Assembly (NCBI RefSeq): GCF_001273775.1
Contig: NZ_CP011801.1
Location: 2,148,001 to 2,212,000, forward strand
Origin: Nitrospira moscoviensis
GTDB lineage: Bacteria; Nitrospirota; Nitrospiria; Nitrospirales; Nitrospiraceae
Direction: 5' to 3'
Length of the DNA stretch: 64,000 nucleotides
The notes under the pieces: generated by a model
Databases searched by the model: none
What the model was told of the DNA's origin: nothing
What the model saw: the letters and a program-made list of their open reading frames with translations, nothing else
Position numbers and translations under genes: made by a program
Shown here: positions 9,551-17,145 of the stretch, one piece after another
Numbering within the stretch: position 1 is the stretch's first letter
How the letters are laid out: each line of letters begins with the position of its first letter

Positions 9551-10882
9551 ATGAGCGCACGATCGACGCCGATAGTTCATATCGAGACCTTCGGCTGCCA
9601 GATGAACGAATCGGACAGCGAGCTCGTCCGCGCGATGCTCAAACGTGAAGGGTTTGCGTTCACGGAGGACCGGGAGAGGGCCGACGTGGTCCTGGTGAAT
9701 ACCTGCGCGATTCGCGAGAACGCCCATAATAAGGTCTATGCTCACCTGTCGGAGATGCGCAGCCTGAAGAAGCACCGCCCCCTGGTCGTCGGGGTCCTGG
9801 GCTGCATGGCCCAAAATCTCAAGAGCGAATTGGCGCAGAAAGAGCCGCTCGTGGACGTGCTGGCCGGCCCCGACGCGTACCGGCAACTGCCCAAGCTGAT
9901 CTCCACGGCGCTCGAGTCGCAGGAACAGGGCTTCTCGCAGAAGGCCTTCGCCCTCGATCTCTCGGAGTACGAAACTTACGAGGGCGTCCTGCCGGACCGG
10001 GAGAGCGGCGTCAACGCCTGGATCACCGTCATGCGCGGCTGCGACAACTTCTGCTCTTTCTGCGTCGTGCCCTACACGCGCGGCCGCGAACGCTCGCGGG
10101 ACCCGCAGGGCATCCTGGCGGAGGCGCAGGATGCGGCGGCCCGCGGCTTTCCGCAAGTGACGCTGCTCGGCCAGAATGTGAACTCGTACCGGTTCGACGA
10201 ATGGGACTTTGCCAAGCTGGTCGAAGCGGTGGCCGACCAGCCGGGCATCGAGCGGGTGCGGTTTACCTCACCCCATCCGAAGGACTTTCCGCAGGCGCTC
10301 ATCGAGGTGATCGCCGCCCATCCGAACGTCTGCAAGCATGTGCACCTCCCGCTTCAGGCCGGCAGCGATCGTATTCTGGATCTCATGGGCCGCACGTACA
10401 CGGGCGCGGAATATTTGGCGTTGGTGGACCGGATTCGCGCGTCGATCCCCGAAGTCGTGCTTACCACCGACATCATTTGCGGTTTCTGCTCCGAATCGGA
10501 AGAAGACTTTTTGGAAACCTATTGCATGATGGAACGGGTGCGGTTCGACTCGGCTTACATCTTCAAGTACTCCGAACGGAAGAATACCATCGCCGCCAGG
10601 AAGTATCCCGACGATGTGCCGGAAGAGGTCAAAGGCGCCCGGGTGGCGAGACTCGTGGATCTCCAGCGCCGCATCACGTTGGAACGCCATCGCGGCTTCA
10701 TCGGCCGTGACATGGCCGTGTTGGTCGAAGGGGACGCTGCTCGCTCGGCCAATCAAGGCATGGGAAAGACCGACGGCAACATCACCGTCGTCTGGGATAA
10801 GGGACCGGAGCCTTTTGTGCCGGGCCGGCTCGTGACCAAGCGGATCGTCGCAGCCAATGCCGCGACCCTCTACGGGGCATAG
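9551..10882 (+). CDS. miaB: tRNA i6A37 C2-methylthiotransferase
   Basis: MiaB makes ms2i6A37 in UNN-decoding tRNAs. The 443-residue product carries the signature FGCQMNESDSE, NTCAIRENAHNKVYAHL and LGCMAQNLKSEL, and the radical SAM motif CDNFCSFC at Cys164, Cys168 and Cys171, followed by VVPYTRGRERSR. A TRAM domain closes the protein (about 375-440). It is the second gene of a tandem pair with its paralogue mtaB. The ATG has only a weak ribosome site, so translational coupling is likely. Confidence 0.96.
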   Translation: MSARSTPIVHIETFGCQMNESDSELVRAMLKREGFAFTEDRERADVVLVNTCAIRENAHNKVYAHLSEMRSLKKHRPLVVGVLGCMAQNLKSELAQKEPLVDVLAGPDAYRQLPKLISTALESQEQGFSQKAFALDLSEYETYEGVLPDRESGVNAWITVMRGCDNFCSFCVVPYTRGRERSRDPQGILAEAQDAAARGFPQVTLLGQNVNSYRFDEWDFAKLVEAVADQPGIERVRFTSPHPKDFPQALIEVIAAHPNVCKHVHLPLQAGSDRILDLMGRTYTGAEYLALVDRIRASIPEVVLTTDIICGFCSESEEDFLETYCMMERVRFDSAYIFKYSERKNTIAARKYPDDVPEEVKGARVARLVDLQRRITLERHRGFIGRDMAVLVEGDAARSANQGMGKTDGNITVVWDKGPEPFVPGRLVTKRIVAANAATLYGA

Positions 10883-10970
10883 CCGGACCTATCCACTTAT
10901 TCTCCGATCAATATCCGCCTCTCACTGCCAGAACATTTGTGCACGTATTTTCCTCCATGCTGAACATTTT

Positions 10971-10988
10971 CTGACAGCGTGCTGTCAG
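10971..10988. other. Short perfect inverted repeat in a gene-free stretch (10883-11303)
   Basis: CTGACAG (10971-10977) and CTGTCAG (10982-10988) are perfect complements around a 4-nt loop. It has no T-run after it on either strand and so is not an obvious intrinsic terminator; an operator or an RNA stem is possible. Apart from this hairpin and the sigma-54-like site near 11200, I see no gene in the 421 nt between miaB and the 27-residue peptide gene. Confidence 0.35.
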
Positions 10989-11197
10989 GGATGACGATCC
11001 GCCCTCTTCTCCACTCCAACGTTGCCTGCGCTCCCAGTGCTGCGACATTCTTGATGCCTTATGTAACAAACCGGTTTCTAACCCTTTGAACTCATAGGCC
11101 GATTGCTTCTGCTCACATGGAGATGAGCGGCACCGGTCATCCGTCACCCCACCGGCTTTGCGTTATTCCATCGCCCCGGTATTGCTCCAATATCAAA

Positions 11198-11211
11198 GGC
11201 ATACAGCTTGC
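11198..11211 (+). promoter_or_regulatory. Candidate sigma-54 (-24/-12) promoter
   Basis: AGGCATACAGCTTGCTT keeps the obligatory GG (11198-11199), exact 10-nt gap and GC (11210-11211), with a consensus TTGCT at -12. The -24 element, AGGCAT, deviates from TGGCAC at two positions. The predicted start lies about 80 nt before the 27-codon gene at 11304. Enhancer sites were not identified. Confidence 0.4.
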
Positions 11212-11303
11212 TTGCACGCTTGGCTGAACGCAGAAAAAAGTAAGCCGCCCTTCACATGAGGCCAAGCGAACCACAGCAGAATTCCAATCCTTCGGAGACC
11301 GGC

Positions 11304-11387
11304 ATGACACTCGAGACGATCATTTCGGTCGGCGTACTCGGATGGCTCTTCATGGGCATGGTGCTCATGGGGCTCGGCATCTGGTAG
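11304..11387 (+). CDS. 27-residue single-pass membrane peptide
   Basis: This short gene encodes MTLETIISVGVLGWLFMGMV plus LMGLGIW, almost entirely one hydrophobic helix with an acidic N-terminus. It has GGAG 6 nt before the ATG, a sigma-54-like promoter upstream and a lipoprotein gene 50 nt downstream, which argues for real translation. It could be a small regulatory subunit of a membrane complex, but nothing identifies a partner. Confidence 0.5.
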   Translation: MTLETIISVGVLGWLFMGMVLMGLGIW

Positions 11388-11437
11388 CCGGCGGCTTCTT
11401 CGCCCTCGCCATCCACGACTCTACAAAGGAGACATCT

Positions 11438-12406
11438 ATGCGTCCGTCATTCCACAGTCGAGCACTTCGATTCAGCGGCGTGTTGGTGGCGATGGGTCTG
11501 GCGGCGGCGGGTTGCTCGATGTTTTCGGGCGGACAGAACCTCCATGCCAGTCCGAGAGGCATGGTTCAGTTGCAGGAAGTCGCCGACTGGGCTTTTGAGG
11601 CCAGTCACCCGGCTGTGATCGACCATATGACGATGATCAAAGTCATCAAGGGAGTCCTCGGAGAGGACTCGATGAGCGGATCAGCCAAATTGCCCGCCGG
11701 TGGCGCCAAGCCGATGAGAGTGTTCAGCGATGAGGACGCCGAGTTTCTCGCTCCCCTGCTGGCCCAAGGATTATCCCAGGCGAAACCGGAGCAGATTGTC
11801 GGTTTCACGGTGTCTTCATCGGCAGGGTCAGGCGCCGGCCCCACGGCGGGCACCATGTACGTTCAGGGCGGAACGATTTATCTGACGATCGCGCCGTCGG
11901 GGAACAAGAAGAGCTATTCCTTCATGCCCGGCCAGGCCGCTCGCATCGAGAAGGCTCCGATGTACGCAGCCGGGGCTGCCGGCGGGATGTCGATTGCCAT
12001 CGATTATCAGGCGCTCGCCAGGAGCCAGATGCCGGCACCGGCCCCGATGGCCACCGCGCCGAAACCCGCCGCGCCGCACATGGCGCCCATAGCCAAGCCG
12101 TCCGCCGCGCAAGAGGCGCCGGCCCAGATGCGGCCGCTGCCGGTCACCGCGCAAGCGCACGCCGAGGCACCGACCGGTGAGATGTCGAACGACGACTTGC
12201 TGAATAAGAAGCTGGATGAGCTTCGCCAAGCCCGCGAGAGCGCCGCCTTGAAAGAATCCGAAGTTAAAATGCTGCGCAAGGAAGTCGAATGGATGAAGCG
12301 GGAGTTGCGGGAGCGGACCGATGAATTGAAAGCCATGCGGGCCAGCAAGGCGTCTACGCATCAAGCGCCCAAGAAGAAAACCGCGGAAGCTCGCCCGCTG
12401 CGCTGA
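11438..12406 (+). CDS. Hypothetical lipoprotein with coiled-coil C-terminus
   Basis: The ATG at 11438 is preceded by AAAGGAG and gives 322 residues with a lipoprotein signal ending at Cys26 (LAAAGC). Residues about 35-195 form a globular part with Gly/Ser-rich stretches. Residues about 200-245 are an Ala-Pro-Met-rich linker, and about 250-310 a highly charged coiled coil (KKLDELRQARESAALKESEV). The tail is Lys/Arg-rich. This suggests an outer-membrane or periplasmic structural lipoprotein. I recognise no family. It probably shares the sigma-54-like promoter with the small peptide gene upstream. Confidence 0.75.
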   Translation: MRPSFHSRALRFSGVLVAMGLAAAGCSMFSGGQNLHASPRGMVQLQEVADWAFEASHPAVIDHMTMIKVIKGVLGEDSMSGSAKLPAGGAKPMRVFSDEDAEFLAPLLAQGLSQAKPEQIVGFTVSSSAGSGAGPTAGTMYVQGGTIYLTIAPSGNKKSYSFMPGQAARIEKAPMYAAGAAGGMSIAIDYQALARSQMPAPAPMATAPKPAAPHMAPIAKPSAAQEAPAQMRPLPVTAQAHAEAPTGEMSNDDLLNKKLDELRQARESAALKESEVKMLRKEVEWMKRELRERTDELKAMRASKASTHQAPKKKTAEARPLR

Positions 12407-12443
12407 AGCAACCCGTGCAGCTGTTCAGAAAGACCGCAACCTG

Positions 12444-13157
12444 CTATCCGACATCGATCAGCTCCGGCTGGAGCAATACGACTTCGCGGGACAGAGGCTG
12501 GCGGAAATTCATCCGGCAGTAGCAGGCATAGGTCACATAGGTGTCTTGCAAGCAATAGCGGGCCAGCTCGATCCCCTGGCCCAACTCCCACATCCCCGCC
12601 ACCTGCTCCCCGCTGCCCGATTTCGTATCCACCTGTAACGCGCGTGCCAGGACGTCGAGCTTGACCCAGCCCCGCGTATCCCAGTTGCTCCAGATCGCCA
12701 TCGTGTCATAGACCGGCTCGGTGCGGAACTTGGCCAAATTGATGTCGAGGCTGGGCTTGACTTGGTGAATGATGGACCGTTTCTTGATGAAGGGCAGATC
12801 GAAACCCAGGCCGTTATGAGTGATGAACAGGCTGGGGCGGTCTTGGGCCAGGCGGGTCCAAAATTGCCGCAGCAGCTCCCGCTCGTTGTTTCCATACCAG
12901 GCTACGGCGCTGCGCGCTTCCATCTGATCGGTGAATTCGAGCAGCCCAATGCAGACGATCCGGCTGAAGGTCCCGTCGAAGGCCGACTTGGCGTAGAGCT
13001 CATCCTCAGCCTGCCGCTGCTCTTCCGCCGCGCCGACCGTGAAGAGGTCCAAATCCCCTTCCGGGAGCAGGCGCTCGCCGCACGGCTGCTTGCCGAGCAG
13101 GCGCGCCCATTCCTCTCTCGGCGCCTGAACGGTTTCGATGTCGAGCACGACCCTCAT
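12444..13157 (-). CDS. Predicted 3'-5' exonuclease, PolB-proofreading type (PF10108-like)
   Basis: The chosen ATG overlaps the stop of the upstream NUDIX gene by 4 nt (ATGA) and gives 237 residues. The three DnaQ/PolB exonuclease motifs are visible: DIET at residues 5-8, HNGLGFDLPFIKKR in the middle, and LARYCLQDTYVTY near the end, supplying the metal-binding acids. There is no polymerase domain. It is the last gene of a mutY-NUDIX-exonuclease group, so a role in DNA or nucleotide quality control is likely. Confidence 0.85.
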   Translation of the reverse strand: MRVVLDIETVQAPREEWARLLGKQPCGERLLPEGDLDLFTVGAAEEQRQAEDELYAKSAFDGTFSRIVCIGLLEFTDQMEARSAVAWYGNNERELLRQFWTRLAQDRPSLFITHNGLGFDLPFIKKRSIIHQVKPSLDINLAKFRTEPVYDTMAIWSNWDTRGWVKLDVLARALQVDTKSGSGEQVAGMWELGQGIELARYCLQDTYVTYACYCRMNFRQPLSREVVLLQPELIDVG

Positions 13158-13549
13158 GGCCGGCCGTCCTGTTGCAACGCTTCGATGATGATCCGGTCCG
13201 CCGGCGGAAACTTGTAGCGCGGCAATTCTTCCGGCAGCACCCACCGGATCTCGGCGCACTCGATCGGCGCCGCCTGTCCCGCTTCGATGGCACAGCGATA
13301 AAAATGCAGCTTCACCGTCTTCTCGGGATACTCATGCCGGATAATGCGGTACGGAACCGGCACGTCGATGCGGACGCTCAGTTCCTCGAACAGTTCCCGC
13401 CGCAGACAGTCTTCGAACGATTCGCCGGCCTCCCGTTTGCCTCCCGGAAACTCCCAGTATCCCGCCAGATGCACACCGGGTTTTCTCCGTGCGATCAGGT
13501 AGCGTCCGGCGTGATGGATCAATCCTGCGGCCACTTCGACGACTTTCAT
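13154..13549 (-). CDS. NUDIX hydrolase (MutT-like)
   Basis: The 131-residue protein has a Nudix box at GGKREAGESFEDCLRREL followed by FEEL, with the consensus G, E, REL and EE residues in place. MutT enzymes hydrolyse 8-oxo-dGTP. The gene sits about 10 nt after mutY and overlaps the exonuclease start. The neighbouring mutY lacks the usual C-terminal NUDIX-like domain, so this protein may act as its detached partner or as an independent sanitising enzyme. An upstream ATG at 13570 would overlap the mutY stop. Confidence 0.88.
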   Translation of the reverse strand: MKVVEVAAGLIHHAGRYLIARRKPGVHLAGYWEFPGGKREAGESFEDCLRRELFEELSVRIDVPVPYRIIRHEYPEKTVKLHFYRCAIEAGQAAPIECAEIRWVLPEELPRYKFPPADRIIIEALQQDGRP

Positions 13550-13559
13550 GGCGTCCGCT

Positions 13560-14282
13560 CTAACTTCCATTGGTTCCGGCGTCGAACGGATAGGTCTTGC
13601 AGATGGACTTCATCGGACACAGCAGACAGTAGGGATCGCGGGCGGTGCAGACCATGGCCCCGAAATCCATGATGCCCTGGTTGAAGTCGTAGCCCTTGCC
13701 GCGGGGGATCAAGGATTCGGAGAGCGCCCACAGCCGGGATTTTTGCGCTTTCGGATCTCCCTCGGCGATGAAGACCCGATGCAGCACGCGGATGACGTTG
13801 GTGTCCAGGATGGGCGCGTCTTCGTTGAAGGCAAAGGACCGAATCGCCCCGGCGGTGTAACGGCCGATGCCTTTGAACGACAGCAGTTCGTCGGCATCGT
13901 TGGGCAGCGATCCGCCGTAGCGCGCCACGGTTTCTCGGGCGATGCTGTGCAGCCGCTCAGGGCGGATATTGTAGCCCAGCGGATACCAGGTCTTCTTCAC
14001 GTCGGACACGGGTGCGTCGGCCAGTTCGGCGAAGCTGGGATAGCGCTCGAGGAACTCATGATACTTGGGAATGACGCGGTCCACCTGCGTCTGCTGCAAC
14101 ATCACCTCGGAGACAAGGATGTGATAGGGATCGGAGGTCTTGCGCCAGGGAAGATCACGCCCATGCTCCCGGTACCAGGCCAGAAGCCGCCGCTGGAACG
14201 CCCGCTTCAGCGAAGGAGGAGGAAGCTGTGCATCGACGTTCTTCTTCCTGCGGGCGCGGGCGGGGCGGCTTTGTCGGGGCAT
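13560..14282 (-). CDS. mutY: A/G-specific adenine glycosylase, catalytic part only
   Basis: MutY removes adenine mispaired with 8-oxoguanine. With the ATG at 14282 (AAGGA upstream) the product is 240 residues. It contains the catalytic Glu region (SEVMLQQTQVDRV), a helix-hairpin-helix (SFKGIGRYTAGAI), the catalytic Asp in ILDTNVIRVL and a complete 4Fe-4S loop C-X6-C-X2-C-X5-C (CTARDPYCLLCPMKSIC). It ends just after the cluster, whereas typical MutY is about 350 residues with a C-terminal MutT-like domain. A separate NUDIX gene begins 10 nt downstream. It could alternatively be a MutY-like glycosylase with a different lesion preference. Confidence 0.9.
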   Translation of the reverse strand: MPRQSRPARARRKKNVDAQLPPPSLKRAFQRRLLAWYREHGRDLPWRKTSDPYHILVSEVMLQQTQVDRVIPKYHEFLERYPSFAELADAPVSDVKKTWYPLGYNIRPERLHSIARETVARYGGSLPNDADELLSFKGIGRYTAGAIRSFAFNEDAPILDTNVIRVLHRVFIAEGDPKAQKSRLWALSESLIPRGKGYDFNQGIMDFGAMVCTARDPYCLLCPMKSICKTYPFDAGTNGS

Positions 14283-14462
14283 ATCAATGGGTCCTTGGCC
14301 GGCGGCATTGTAGGAGTCCCGCGGGGCAAAATCAAACGATCGGACGAATCCGTCCTCACGGTGGTTCGTCCAGCTGCCGGGATCAGCCTTTTCATTGACA
14401 AGAGCACCCTCGCCCACTAGCCTGCTTCAATAGTATCCGTCCATCCACCGCGAGAGGGATTC

Positions 14463-14789
14463 ATGGTCGTTCGCAAGCATCCGCGGTTCCCGGTGACGTT
14501 CTCCGGCACATTGGTTCAACCCGACAAATTGCGCTATCCGGGTTCGTTGCGCGACCTGTCCGTGAAGGGCTGCCGGGTGGAAAGCATCATCAGACCTTTC
14601 ACCGGCATGCAGTTGGAAATCCACCTGGAGCTTCCCGGAGAGGCCACGCCCCTTACCGTGACAAAAGCCGCCGTCCGCTGGACCGGCTCCGCCGGAATCG
14701 GCGTCGAATTCCTGACGGTCGCCCCCCCGCAGCAGGAACGACTCAATCGAATCGTCCAGCAGCTCTCCTCCCAAGCCGGCCACGCTTAG
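14463..14789 (+). CDS. Single-domain PilZ protein (predicted c-di-GMP binder)
   Basis: The 108 residues are one PilZ domain. The c-di-GMP signatures are present: RKHPR near residues 4-8 (RxxxR type) and DLSVKG near residues 31-36 (DxSxxG type). GAGAGGGA precedes the ATG. It is flanked by the divergent mutY group and a toxin-antitoxin-like pair. The HD-GYP regulator at 52 kb would be a plausible source of c-di-GMP control, but any functional link is inferred. Confidence 0.87.
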   Translation: MVVRKHPRFPVTFSGTLVQPDKLRYPGSLRDLSVKGCRVESIIRPFTGMQLEIHLELPGEATPLTVTKAAVRWTGSAGIGVEFLTVAPPQQERLNRIVQQLSSQAGHA

Positions 14790-14843
14790 CCATCCTGCTC
14801 TTCAAGTTGCATTTCAGGCCGAGCCCTTCGTATTCTCCGCCTC

Positions 14844-15047
14844 ATGGACCTGTCGCAACTGACCTTCGAACAACTCAAAGAATTGGTGCAGGGCATGGTC
14901 GATGACCGGCTGCGGGAGCTTCTCGGCGATCCGGATCTTGGCCGCGCACTCGGCGCCGACCTGCAAGCCCGCTTGAAAGAATCGTTGCTGAGCCGCGAGC
15001 GCCTATCGGGCGAGGAAGTGGCGGAGCGGCTCGGCCTGCGCTGGTAG
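14844..15047 (+). CDS. Putative antitoxin of a RelBE/ParDE-like pair
   Basis: A 67-residue acidic helical protein (LTFEQLKELVQGMVDDRLREL) sits 4 nt upstream of a RelE/ParE-type gene on the same strand. Size, order, spacing and composition fit the antitoxin of a type II system. It resembles short prevent-host-death/AbrB-neighbour style antitoxins rather than a classic RHH protein, so the family is uncertain. Confidence 0.7.
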   Translation: MDLSQLTFEQLKELVQGMVDDRLRELLGDPDLGRALGADLQARLKESLLSRERLSGEEVAERLGLRW

Positions 15048-15051
15048 TCCC

Positions 15052-15312
15052 ATGGCGTGGTTTCGCATCGCCTATCGCCCGGCCGTAGTGGACGACTTGG
15101 CTCTGGTCGACCGCGGGATGGCGCAGCGATTGCTCGACAAGACGAAATGGATCGCCTCGAACGTCGACAATCTGCGCCACGAACCGATCTCGGCCGATTT
15201 GCCAGGCCTCAGCAAATATGCTGTCGGCGACTGGCGGATCTTCTATTCGATCGACCGGCCGGACCAGATCGTGGACATCCACCGAATCCTGCCCCGCAAA
15301 AGCCGTAACTGA
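15052..15312 (+). CDS. RelE/ParE-family toxin
   Basis: The 86-residue product has the compact RelE/ParE layout: an N-terminal strand (FRIAYRPAVVDDL), two helices with Lys/Arg residues, then DLPGLSKYAVGDWRIFYSID and a terminal VDIHRILPRKSR, where the last basic residues are typical of the active or binding surface. It follows the putative antitoxin by 4 nt. It may inhibit translation or gyrase; sequence alone does not decide. Confidence 0.85.
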   Translation: MAWFRIAYRPAVVDDLALVDRGMAQRLLDKTKWIASNVDNLRHEPISADLPGLSKYAVGDWRIFYSIDRPDQIVDIHRILPRKSRN

Positions 15313-15328
15313 ACCGCCGATCAACGGA

Positions 15329-15865
15329 TTAGATACGGTCGGAGAGGCTTGCCAAATGGAGTTGGAACTGCCCCCGTCGAACGTCGGCGGCATAGCGGGC
15401 GAGTGCGTCTTTGACTACGGGGAACGCCATGTCGTCCCACGGGATGGCGGAGAGCGGGAAGAGCTTCACTTCGAGGCTTTCTGAACCGGCTTTATAAATC
15501 GGCGCTGTCATCTGTCCGCGGAACACCAGATACACCTGGCCGATGTGGGGCAAGCTGAGCACCGCGTACAAGGATGTGATGGCGACGTCCGCCTCGGCTT
15601 CCTCCTTCGTCTCCCTCGCCGCGGCCTGCTCGGTGCTTTCGCCGATCTCCATGAAGCCGGCCGGAAACGTCCAGAGTCCCAGCCGAGGTTCGATCGCGCG
15701 CCGGCACAATAAGATCTGGCCTTCCCATTCCGCAATACAGCCGGCGACGATCTTGGGATTGTGGTAATGAATCAGGTCGCACTGCTCGCAGACGTGGCGC
15801 GGCAGGTTGTCGCCGGCGGGAATTTTTTGCGTGACCGGGGCGCCGCAGTGGCTGCAAAACTTCAT
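15329..15865 (-). CDS. NUDIX hydrolase with N-terminal zinc ribbon
   Basis: The 178-residue product starts with a zinc ribbon (CSHCG at residues 4-8, CEQC around 27-30) and then a Nudix domain with box GFMEIGESTEQAAARE followed by TKEEAEA. The arrangement resembles the C-terminal half of NADH pyrophosphatase NudC, suggesting hydrolysis of an NAD-like or ADP-linked dinucleotide. It lacks the N-terminal NudC domain. It is monocistronic, converging with the toxin gene. Confidence 0.88.
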   Translation of the reverse strand: MKFCSHCGAPVTQKIPAGDNLPRHVCEQCDLIHYHNPKIVAGCIAEWEGQILLCRRAIEPRLGLWTFPAGFMEIGESTEQAAARETKEEAEADVAITSLYAVLSLPHIGQVYLVFRGQMTAPIYKAGSESLEVKLFPLSAIPWDDMAFPVVKDALARYAADVRRGQFQLHLASLSDRI

Positions 15866-15883
15866 GGGCTTCGGTGACCTGGA

Positions 15884-17065
15884 ATGACTAGGATGGATAG
15901 CACAAACTATCGGTGCTTTGCACCCTGCCCCAGGGGTCTGGAGGCCGTGCTGAGCCGGGAGTTGGAAGACCTGGGCATCGCGGCAACGAGCCGCACAGAA
16001 GGAGGCCTGTCGTTTACCGGACCGCTGGAAACGGTCTATCGGGCCAATCTGGAAAGCCGCCTCGCCAGCCGCGTGTTGGTCGAGGTCGGACGGGCTCCAT
16101 ATCGCTCAGAGCAGGACGTCTATAAGGCCGCCTATGACTTGCCCTGGCCAGACTGGTTTGCCGCCTCCCGCACCATCAAGGTCAAGGTCAGCGCCCGCCG
16201 TTGCCCGCTCAAAAGCCTGGACTTTCTGGCCTTGCGCATCAAGGATGCCGTCTGTGATCGGTTCGTGAAGACGACCGGAATGCGGCCGAGCGTCGATACC
16301 CGCCGGCCGGACATTCGCATCGACGCCTTTCTCGATCAGACCACCGCCACGCTCTATCTCGACACGTCGGGTGAGCCTCTATTCAAGCGCGGGTATCGCC
16401 GCGCCTCCGTCGAAGCTCCGCTGCGGGAAAACCTGGCAGCCGGCCTCTTGCGATTGGCGGGCTGGAGCGGCACCGAGCCATTGCTCGATCCCCTGTGCGG
16501 CAGCGGAACGATCGCGATCGAGGCGGCCCTGCTGGCGAGGCGGACCGCCCCGGGCCTCGGCCGGTCCTTCGCCTTTGAGAAGCTGAACGATTTTCGATCG
16601 GACCTCTGGAAACGTATCCGCGAAGAATCATCGGCCAAGCAATTACCCCGCAGTCCCACCCTCATCGCTGCCTCAGATCGGGATGCCAAGGCGATCGAGG
16701 CGGCGCGCGAGCATATGAGCCAGGCCGGCGTCCAAGAGGACATCGTCCTCTCCCACCGTGACCTCTTCGACGTCGAGCCACCCGCACCGCACGGGATCAT
16801 CCTTACCAACCCGCCCTATGGGGTACGCATGGGCCACCAGCAGGACTTCAACGAATTCTACTCTCGGTTGGGGCGCTGGATGAAGCATCGCTGTGCCGGC
16901 TGGACTGTTTGTCTGTTCACCGGAGACCTCCGCTTGCCCAAGCTCATTGGTCTGGCCCCCGCGCGCCGGATTCCGCTCTTCAATGGCGGGCTTGAATGCC
17001 GGCTCTACATCTTCCCTATGGTCGAAGGCGGCATGCGCCGACGAAAGACCTCCGCTCCGGCTTGA
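15884..17065 (+). CDS. THUMP-domain RNA N2-guanine methyltransferase (RlmL N-terminal-half type)
   Basis: The 393-residue protein has an RNA-binding THUMP domain (about 45-165) followed by a class I methyltransferase domain with DPLCGSGTIAIEAALLA (about 195-212) and the catalytic motif NPPYG in LTNPPYGVRMGH (about 308). This is the architecture of the enzyme that makes m2G2445 in 23S rRNA. Unlike E. coli RlmL (about 700 residues) there is no C-terminal RlmK half. The stop lies 80 nt before lon. Exact target base is inferred from family. Confidence 0.87.
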   Translation: MTRMDSTNYRCFAPCPRGLEAVLSRELEDLGIAATSRTEGGLSFTGPLETVYRANLESRLASRVLVEVGRAPYRSEQDVYKAAYDLPWPDWFAASRTIKVKVSARRCPLKSLDFLALRIKDAVCDRFVKTTGMRPSVDTRRPDIRIDAFLDQTTATLYLDTSGEPLFKRGYRRASVEAPLRENLAAGLLRLAGWSGTEPLLDPLCGSGTIAIEAALLARRTAPGLGRSFAFEKLNDFRSDLWKRIREESSAKQLPRSPTLIAASDRDAKAIEAAREHMSQAGVQEDIVLSHRDLFDVEPPAPHGIILTNPPYGVRMGHQQDFNEFYSRLGRWMKHRCAGWTVCLFTGDLRLPKLIGLAPARRIPLFNGGLECRLYIFPMVEGGMRRRKTSAPA

Positions 17066-17120
17066 CTTGCTCACCGGCGGGCCTATCTCTGTTGTCATGC
17101 CGCCATCTAAAGGCGGCTTT
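17062..17120 (+). promoter_or_regulatory. Region between the methyltransferase gene and lon: weak promoter and small hairpin
   Basis: TTGACT at 17062-17067 is followed after 16 nt by TATCTC (17084-17089), a weak promoter match. GCCGCC (17099-17104) pairs with GGCGGC (17112-17117), followed by TTT, a small stem that could be a weak terminator or lie in the lon leader. I find no CIRCE element, so HrcA control of lon is not supported. Confidence 0.25.
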
Positions 17121-17145
17121 CACCGCCCACAGAAGGGATTTTTCG

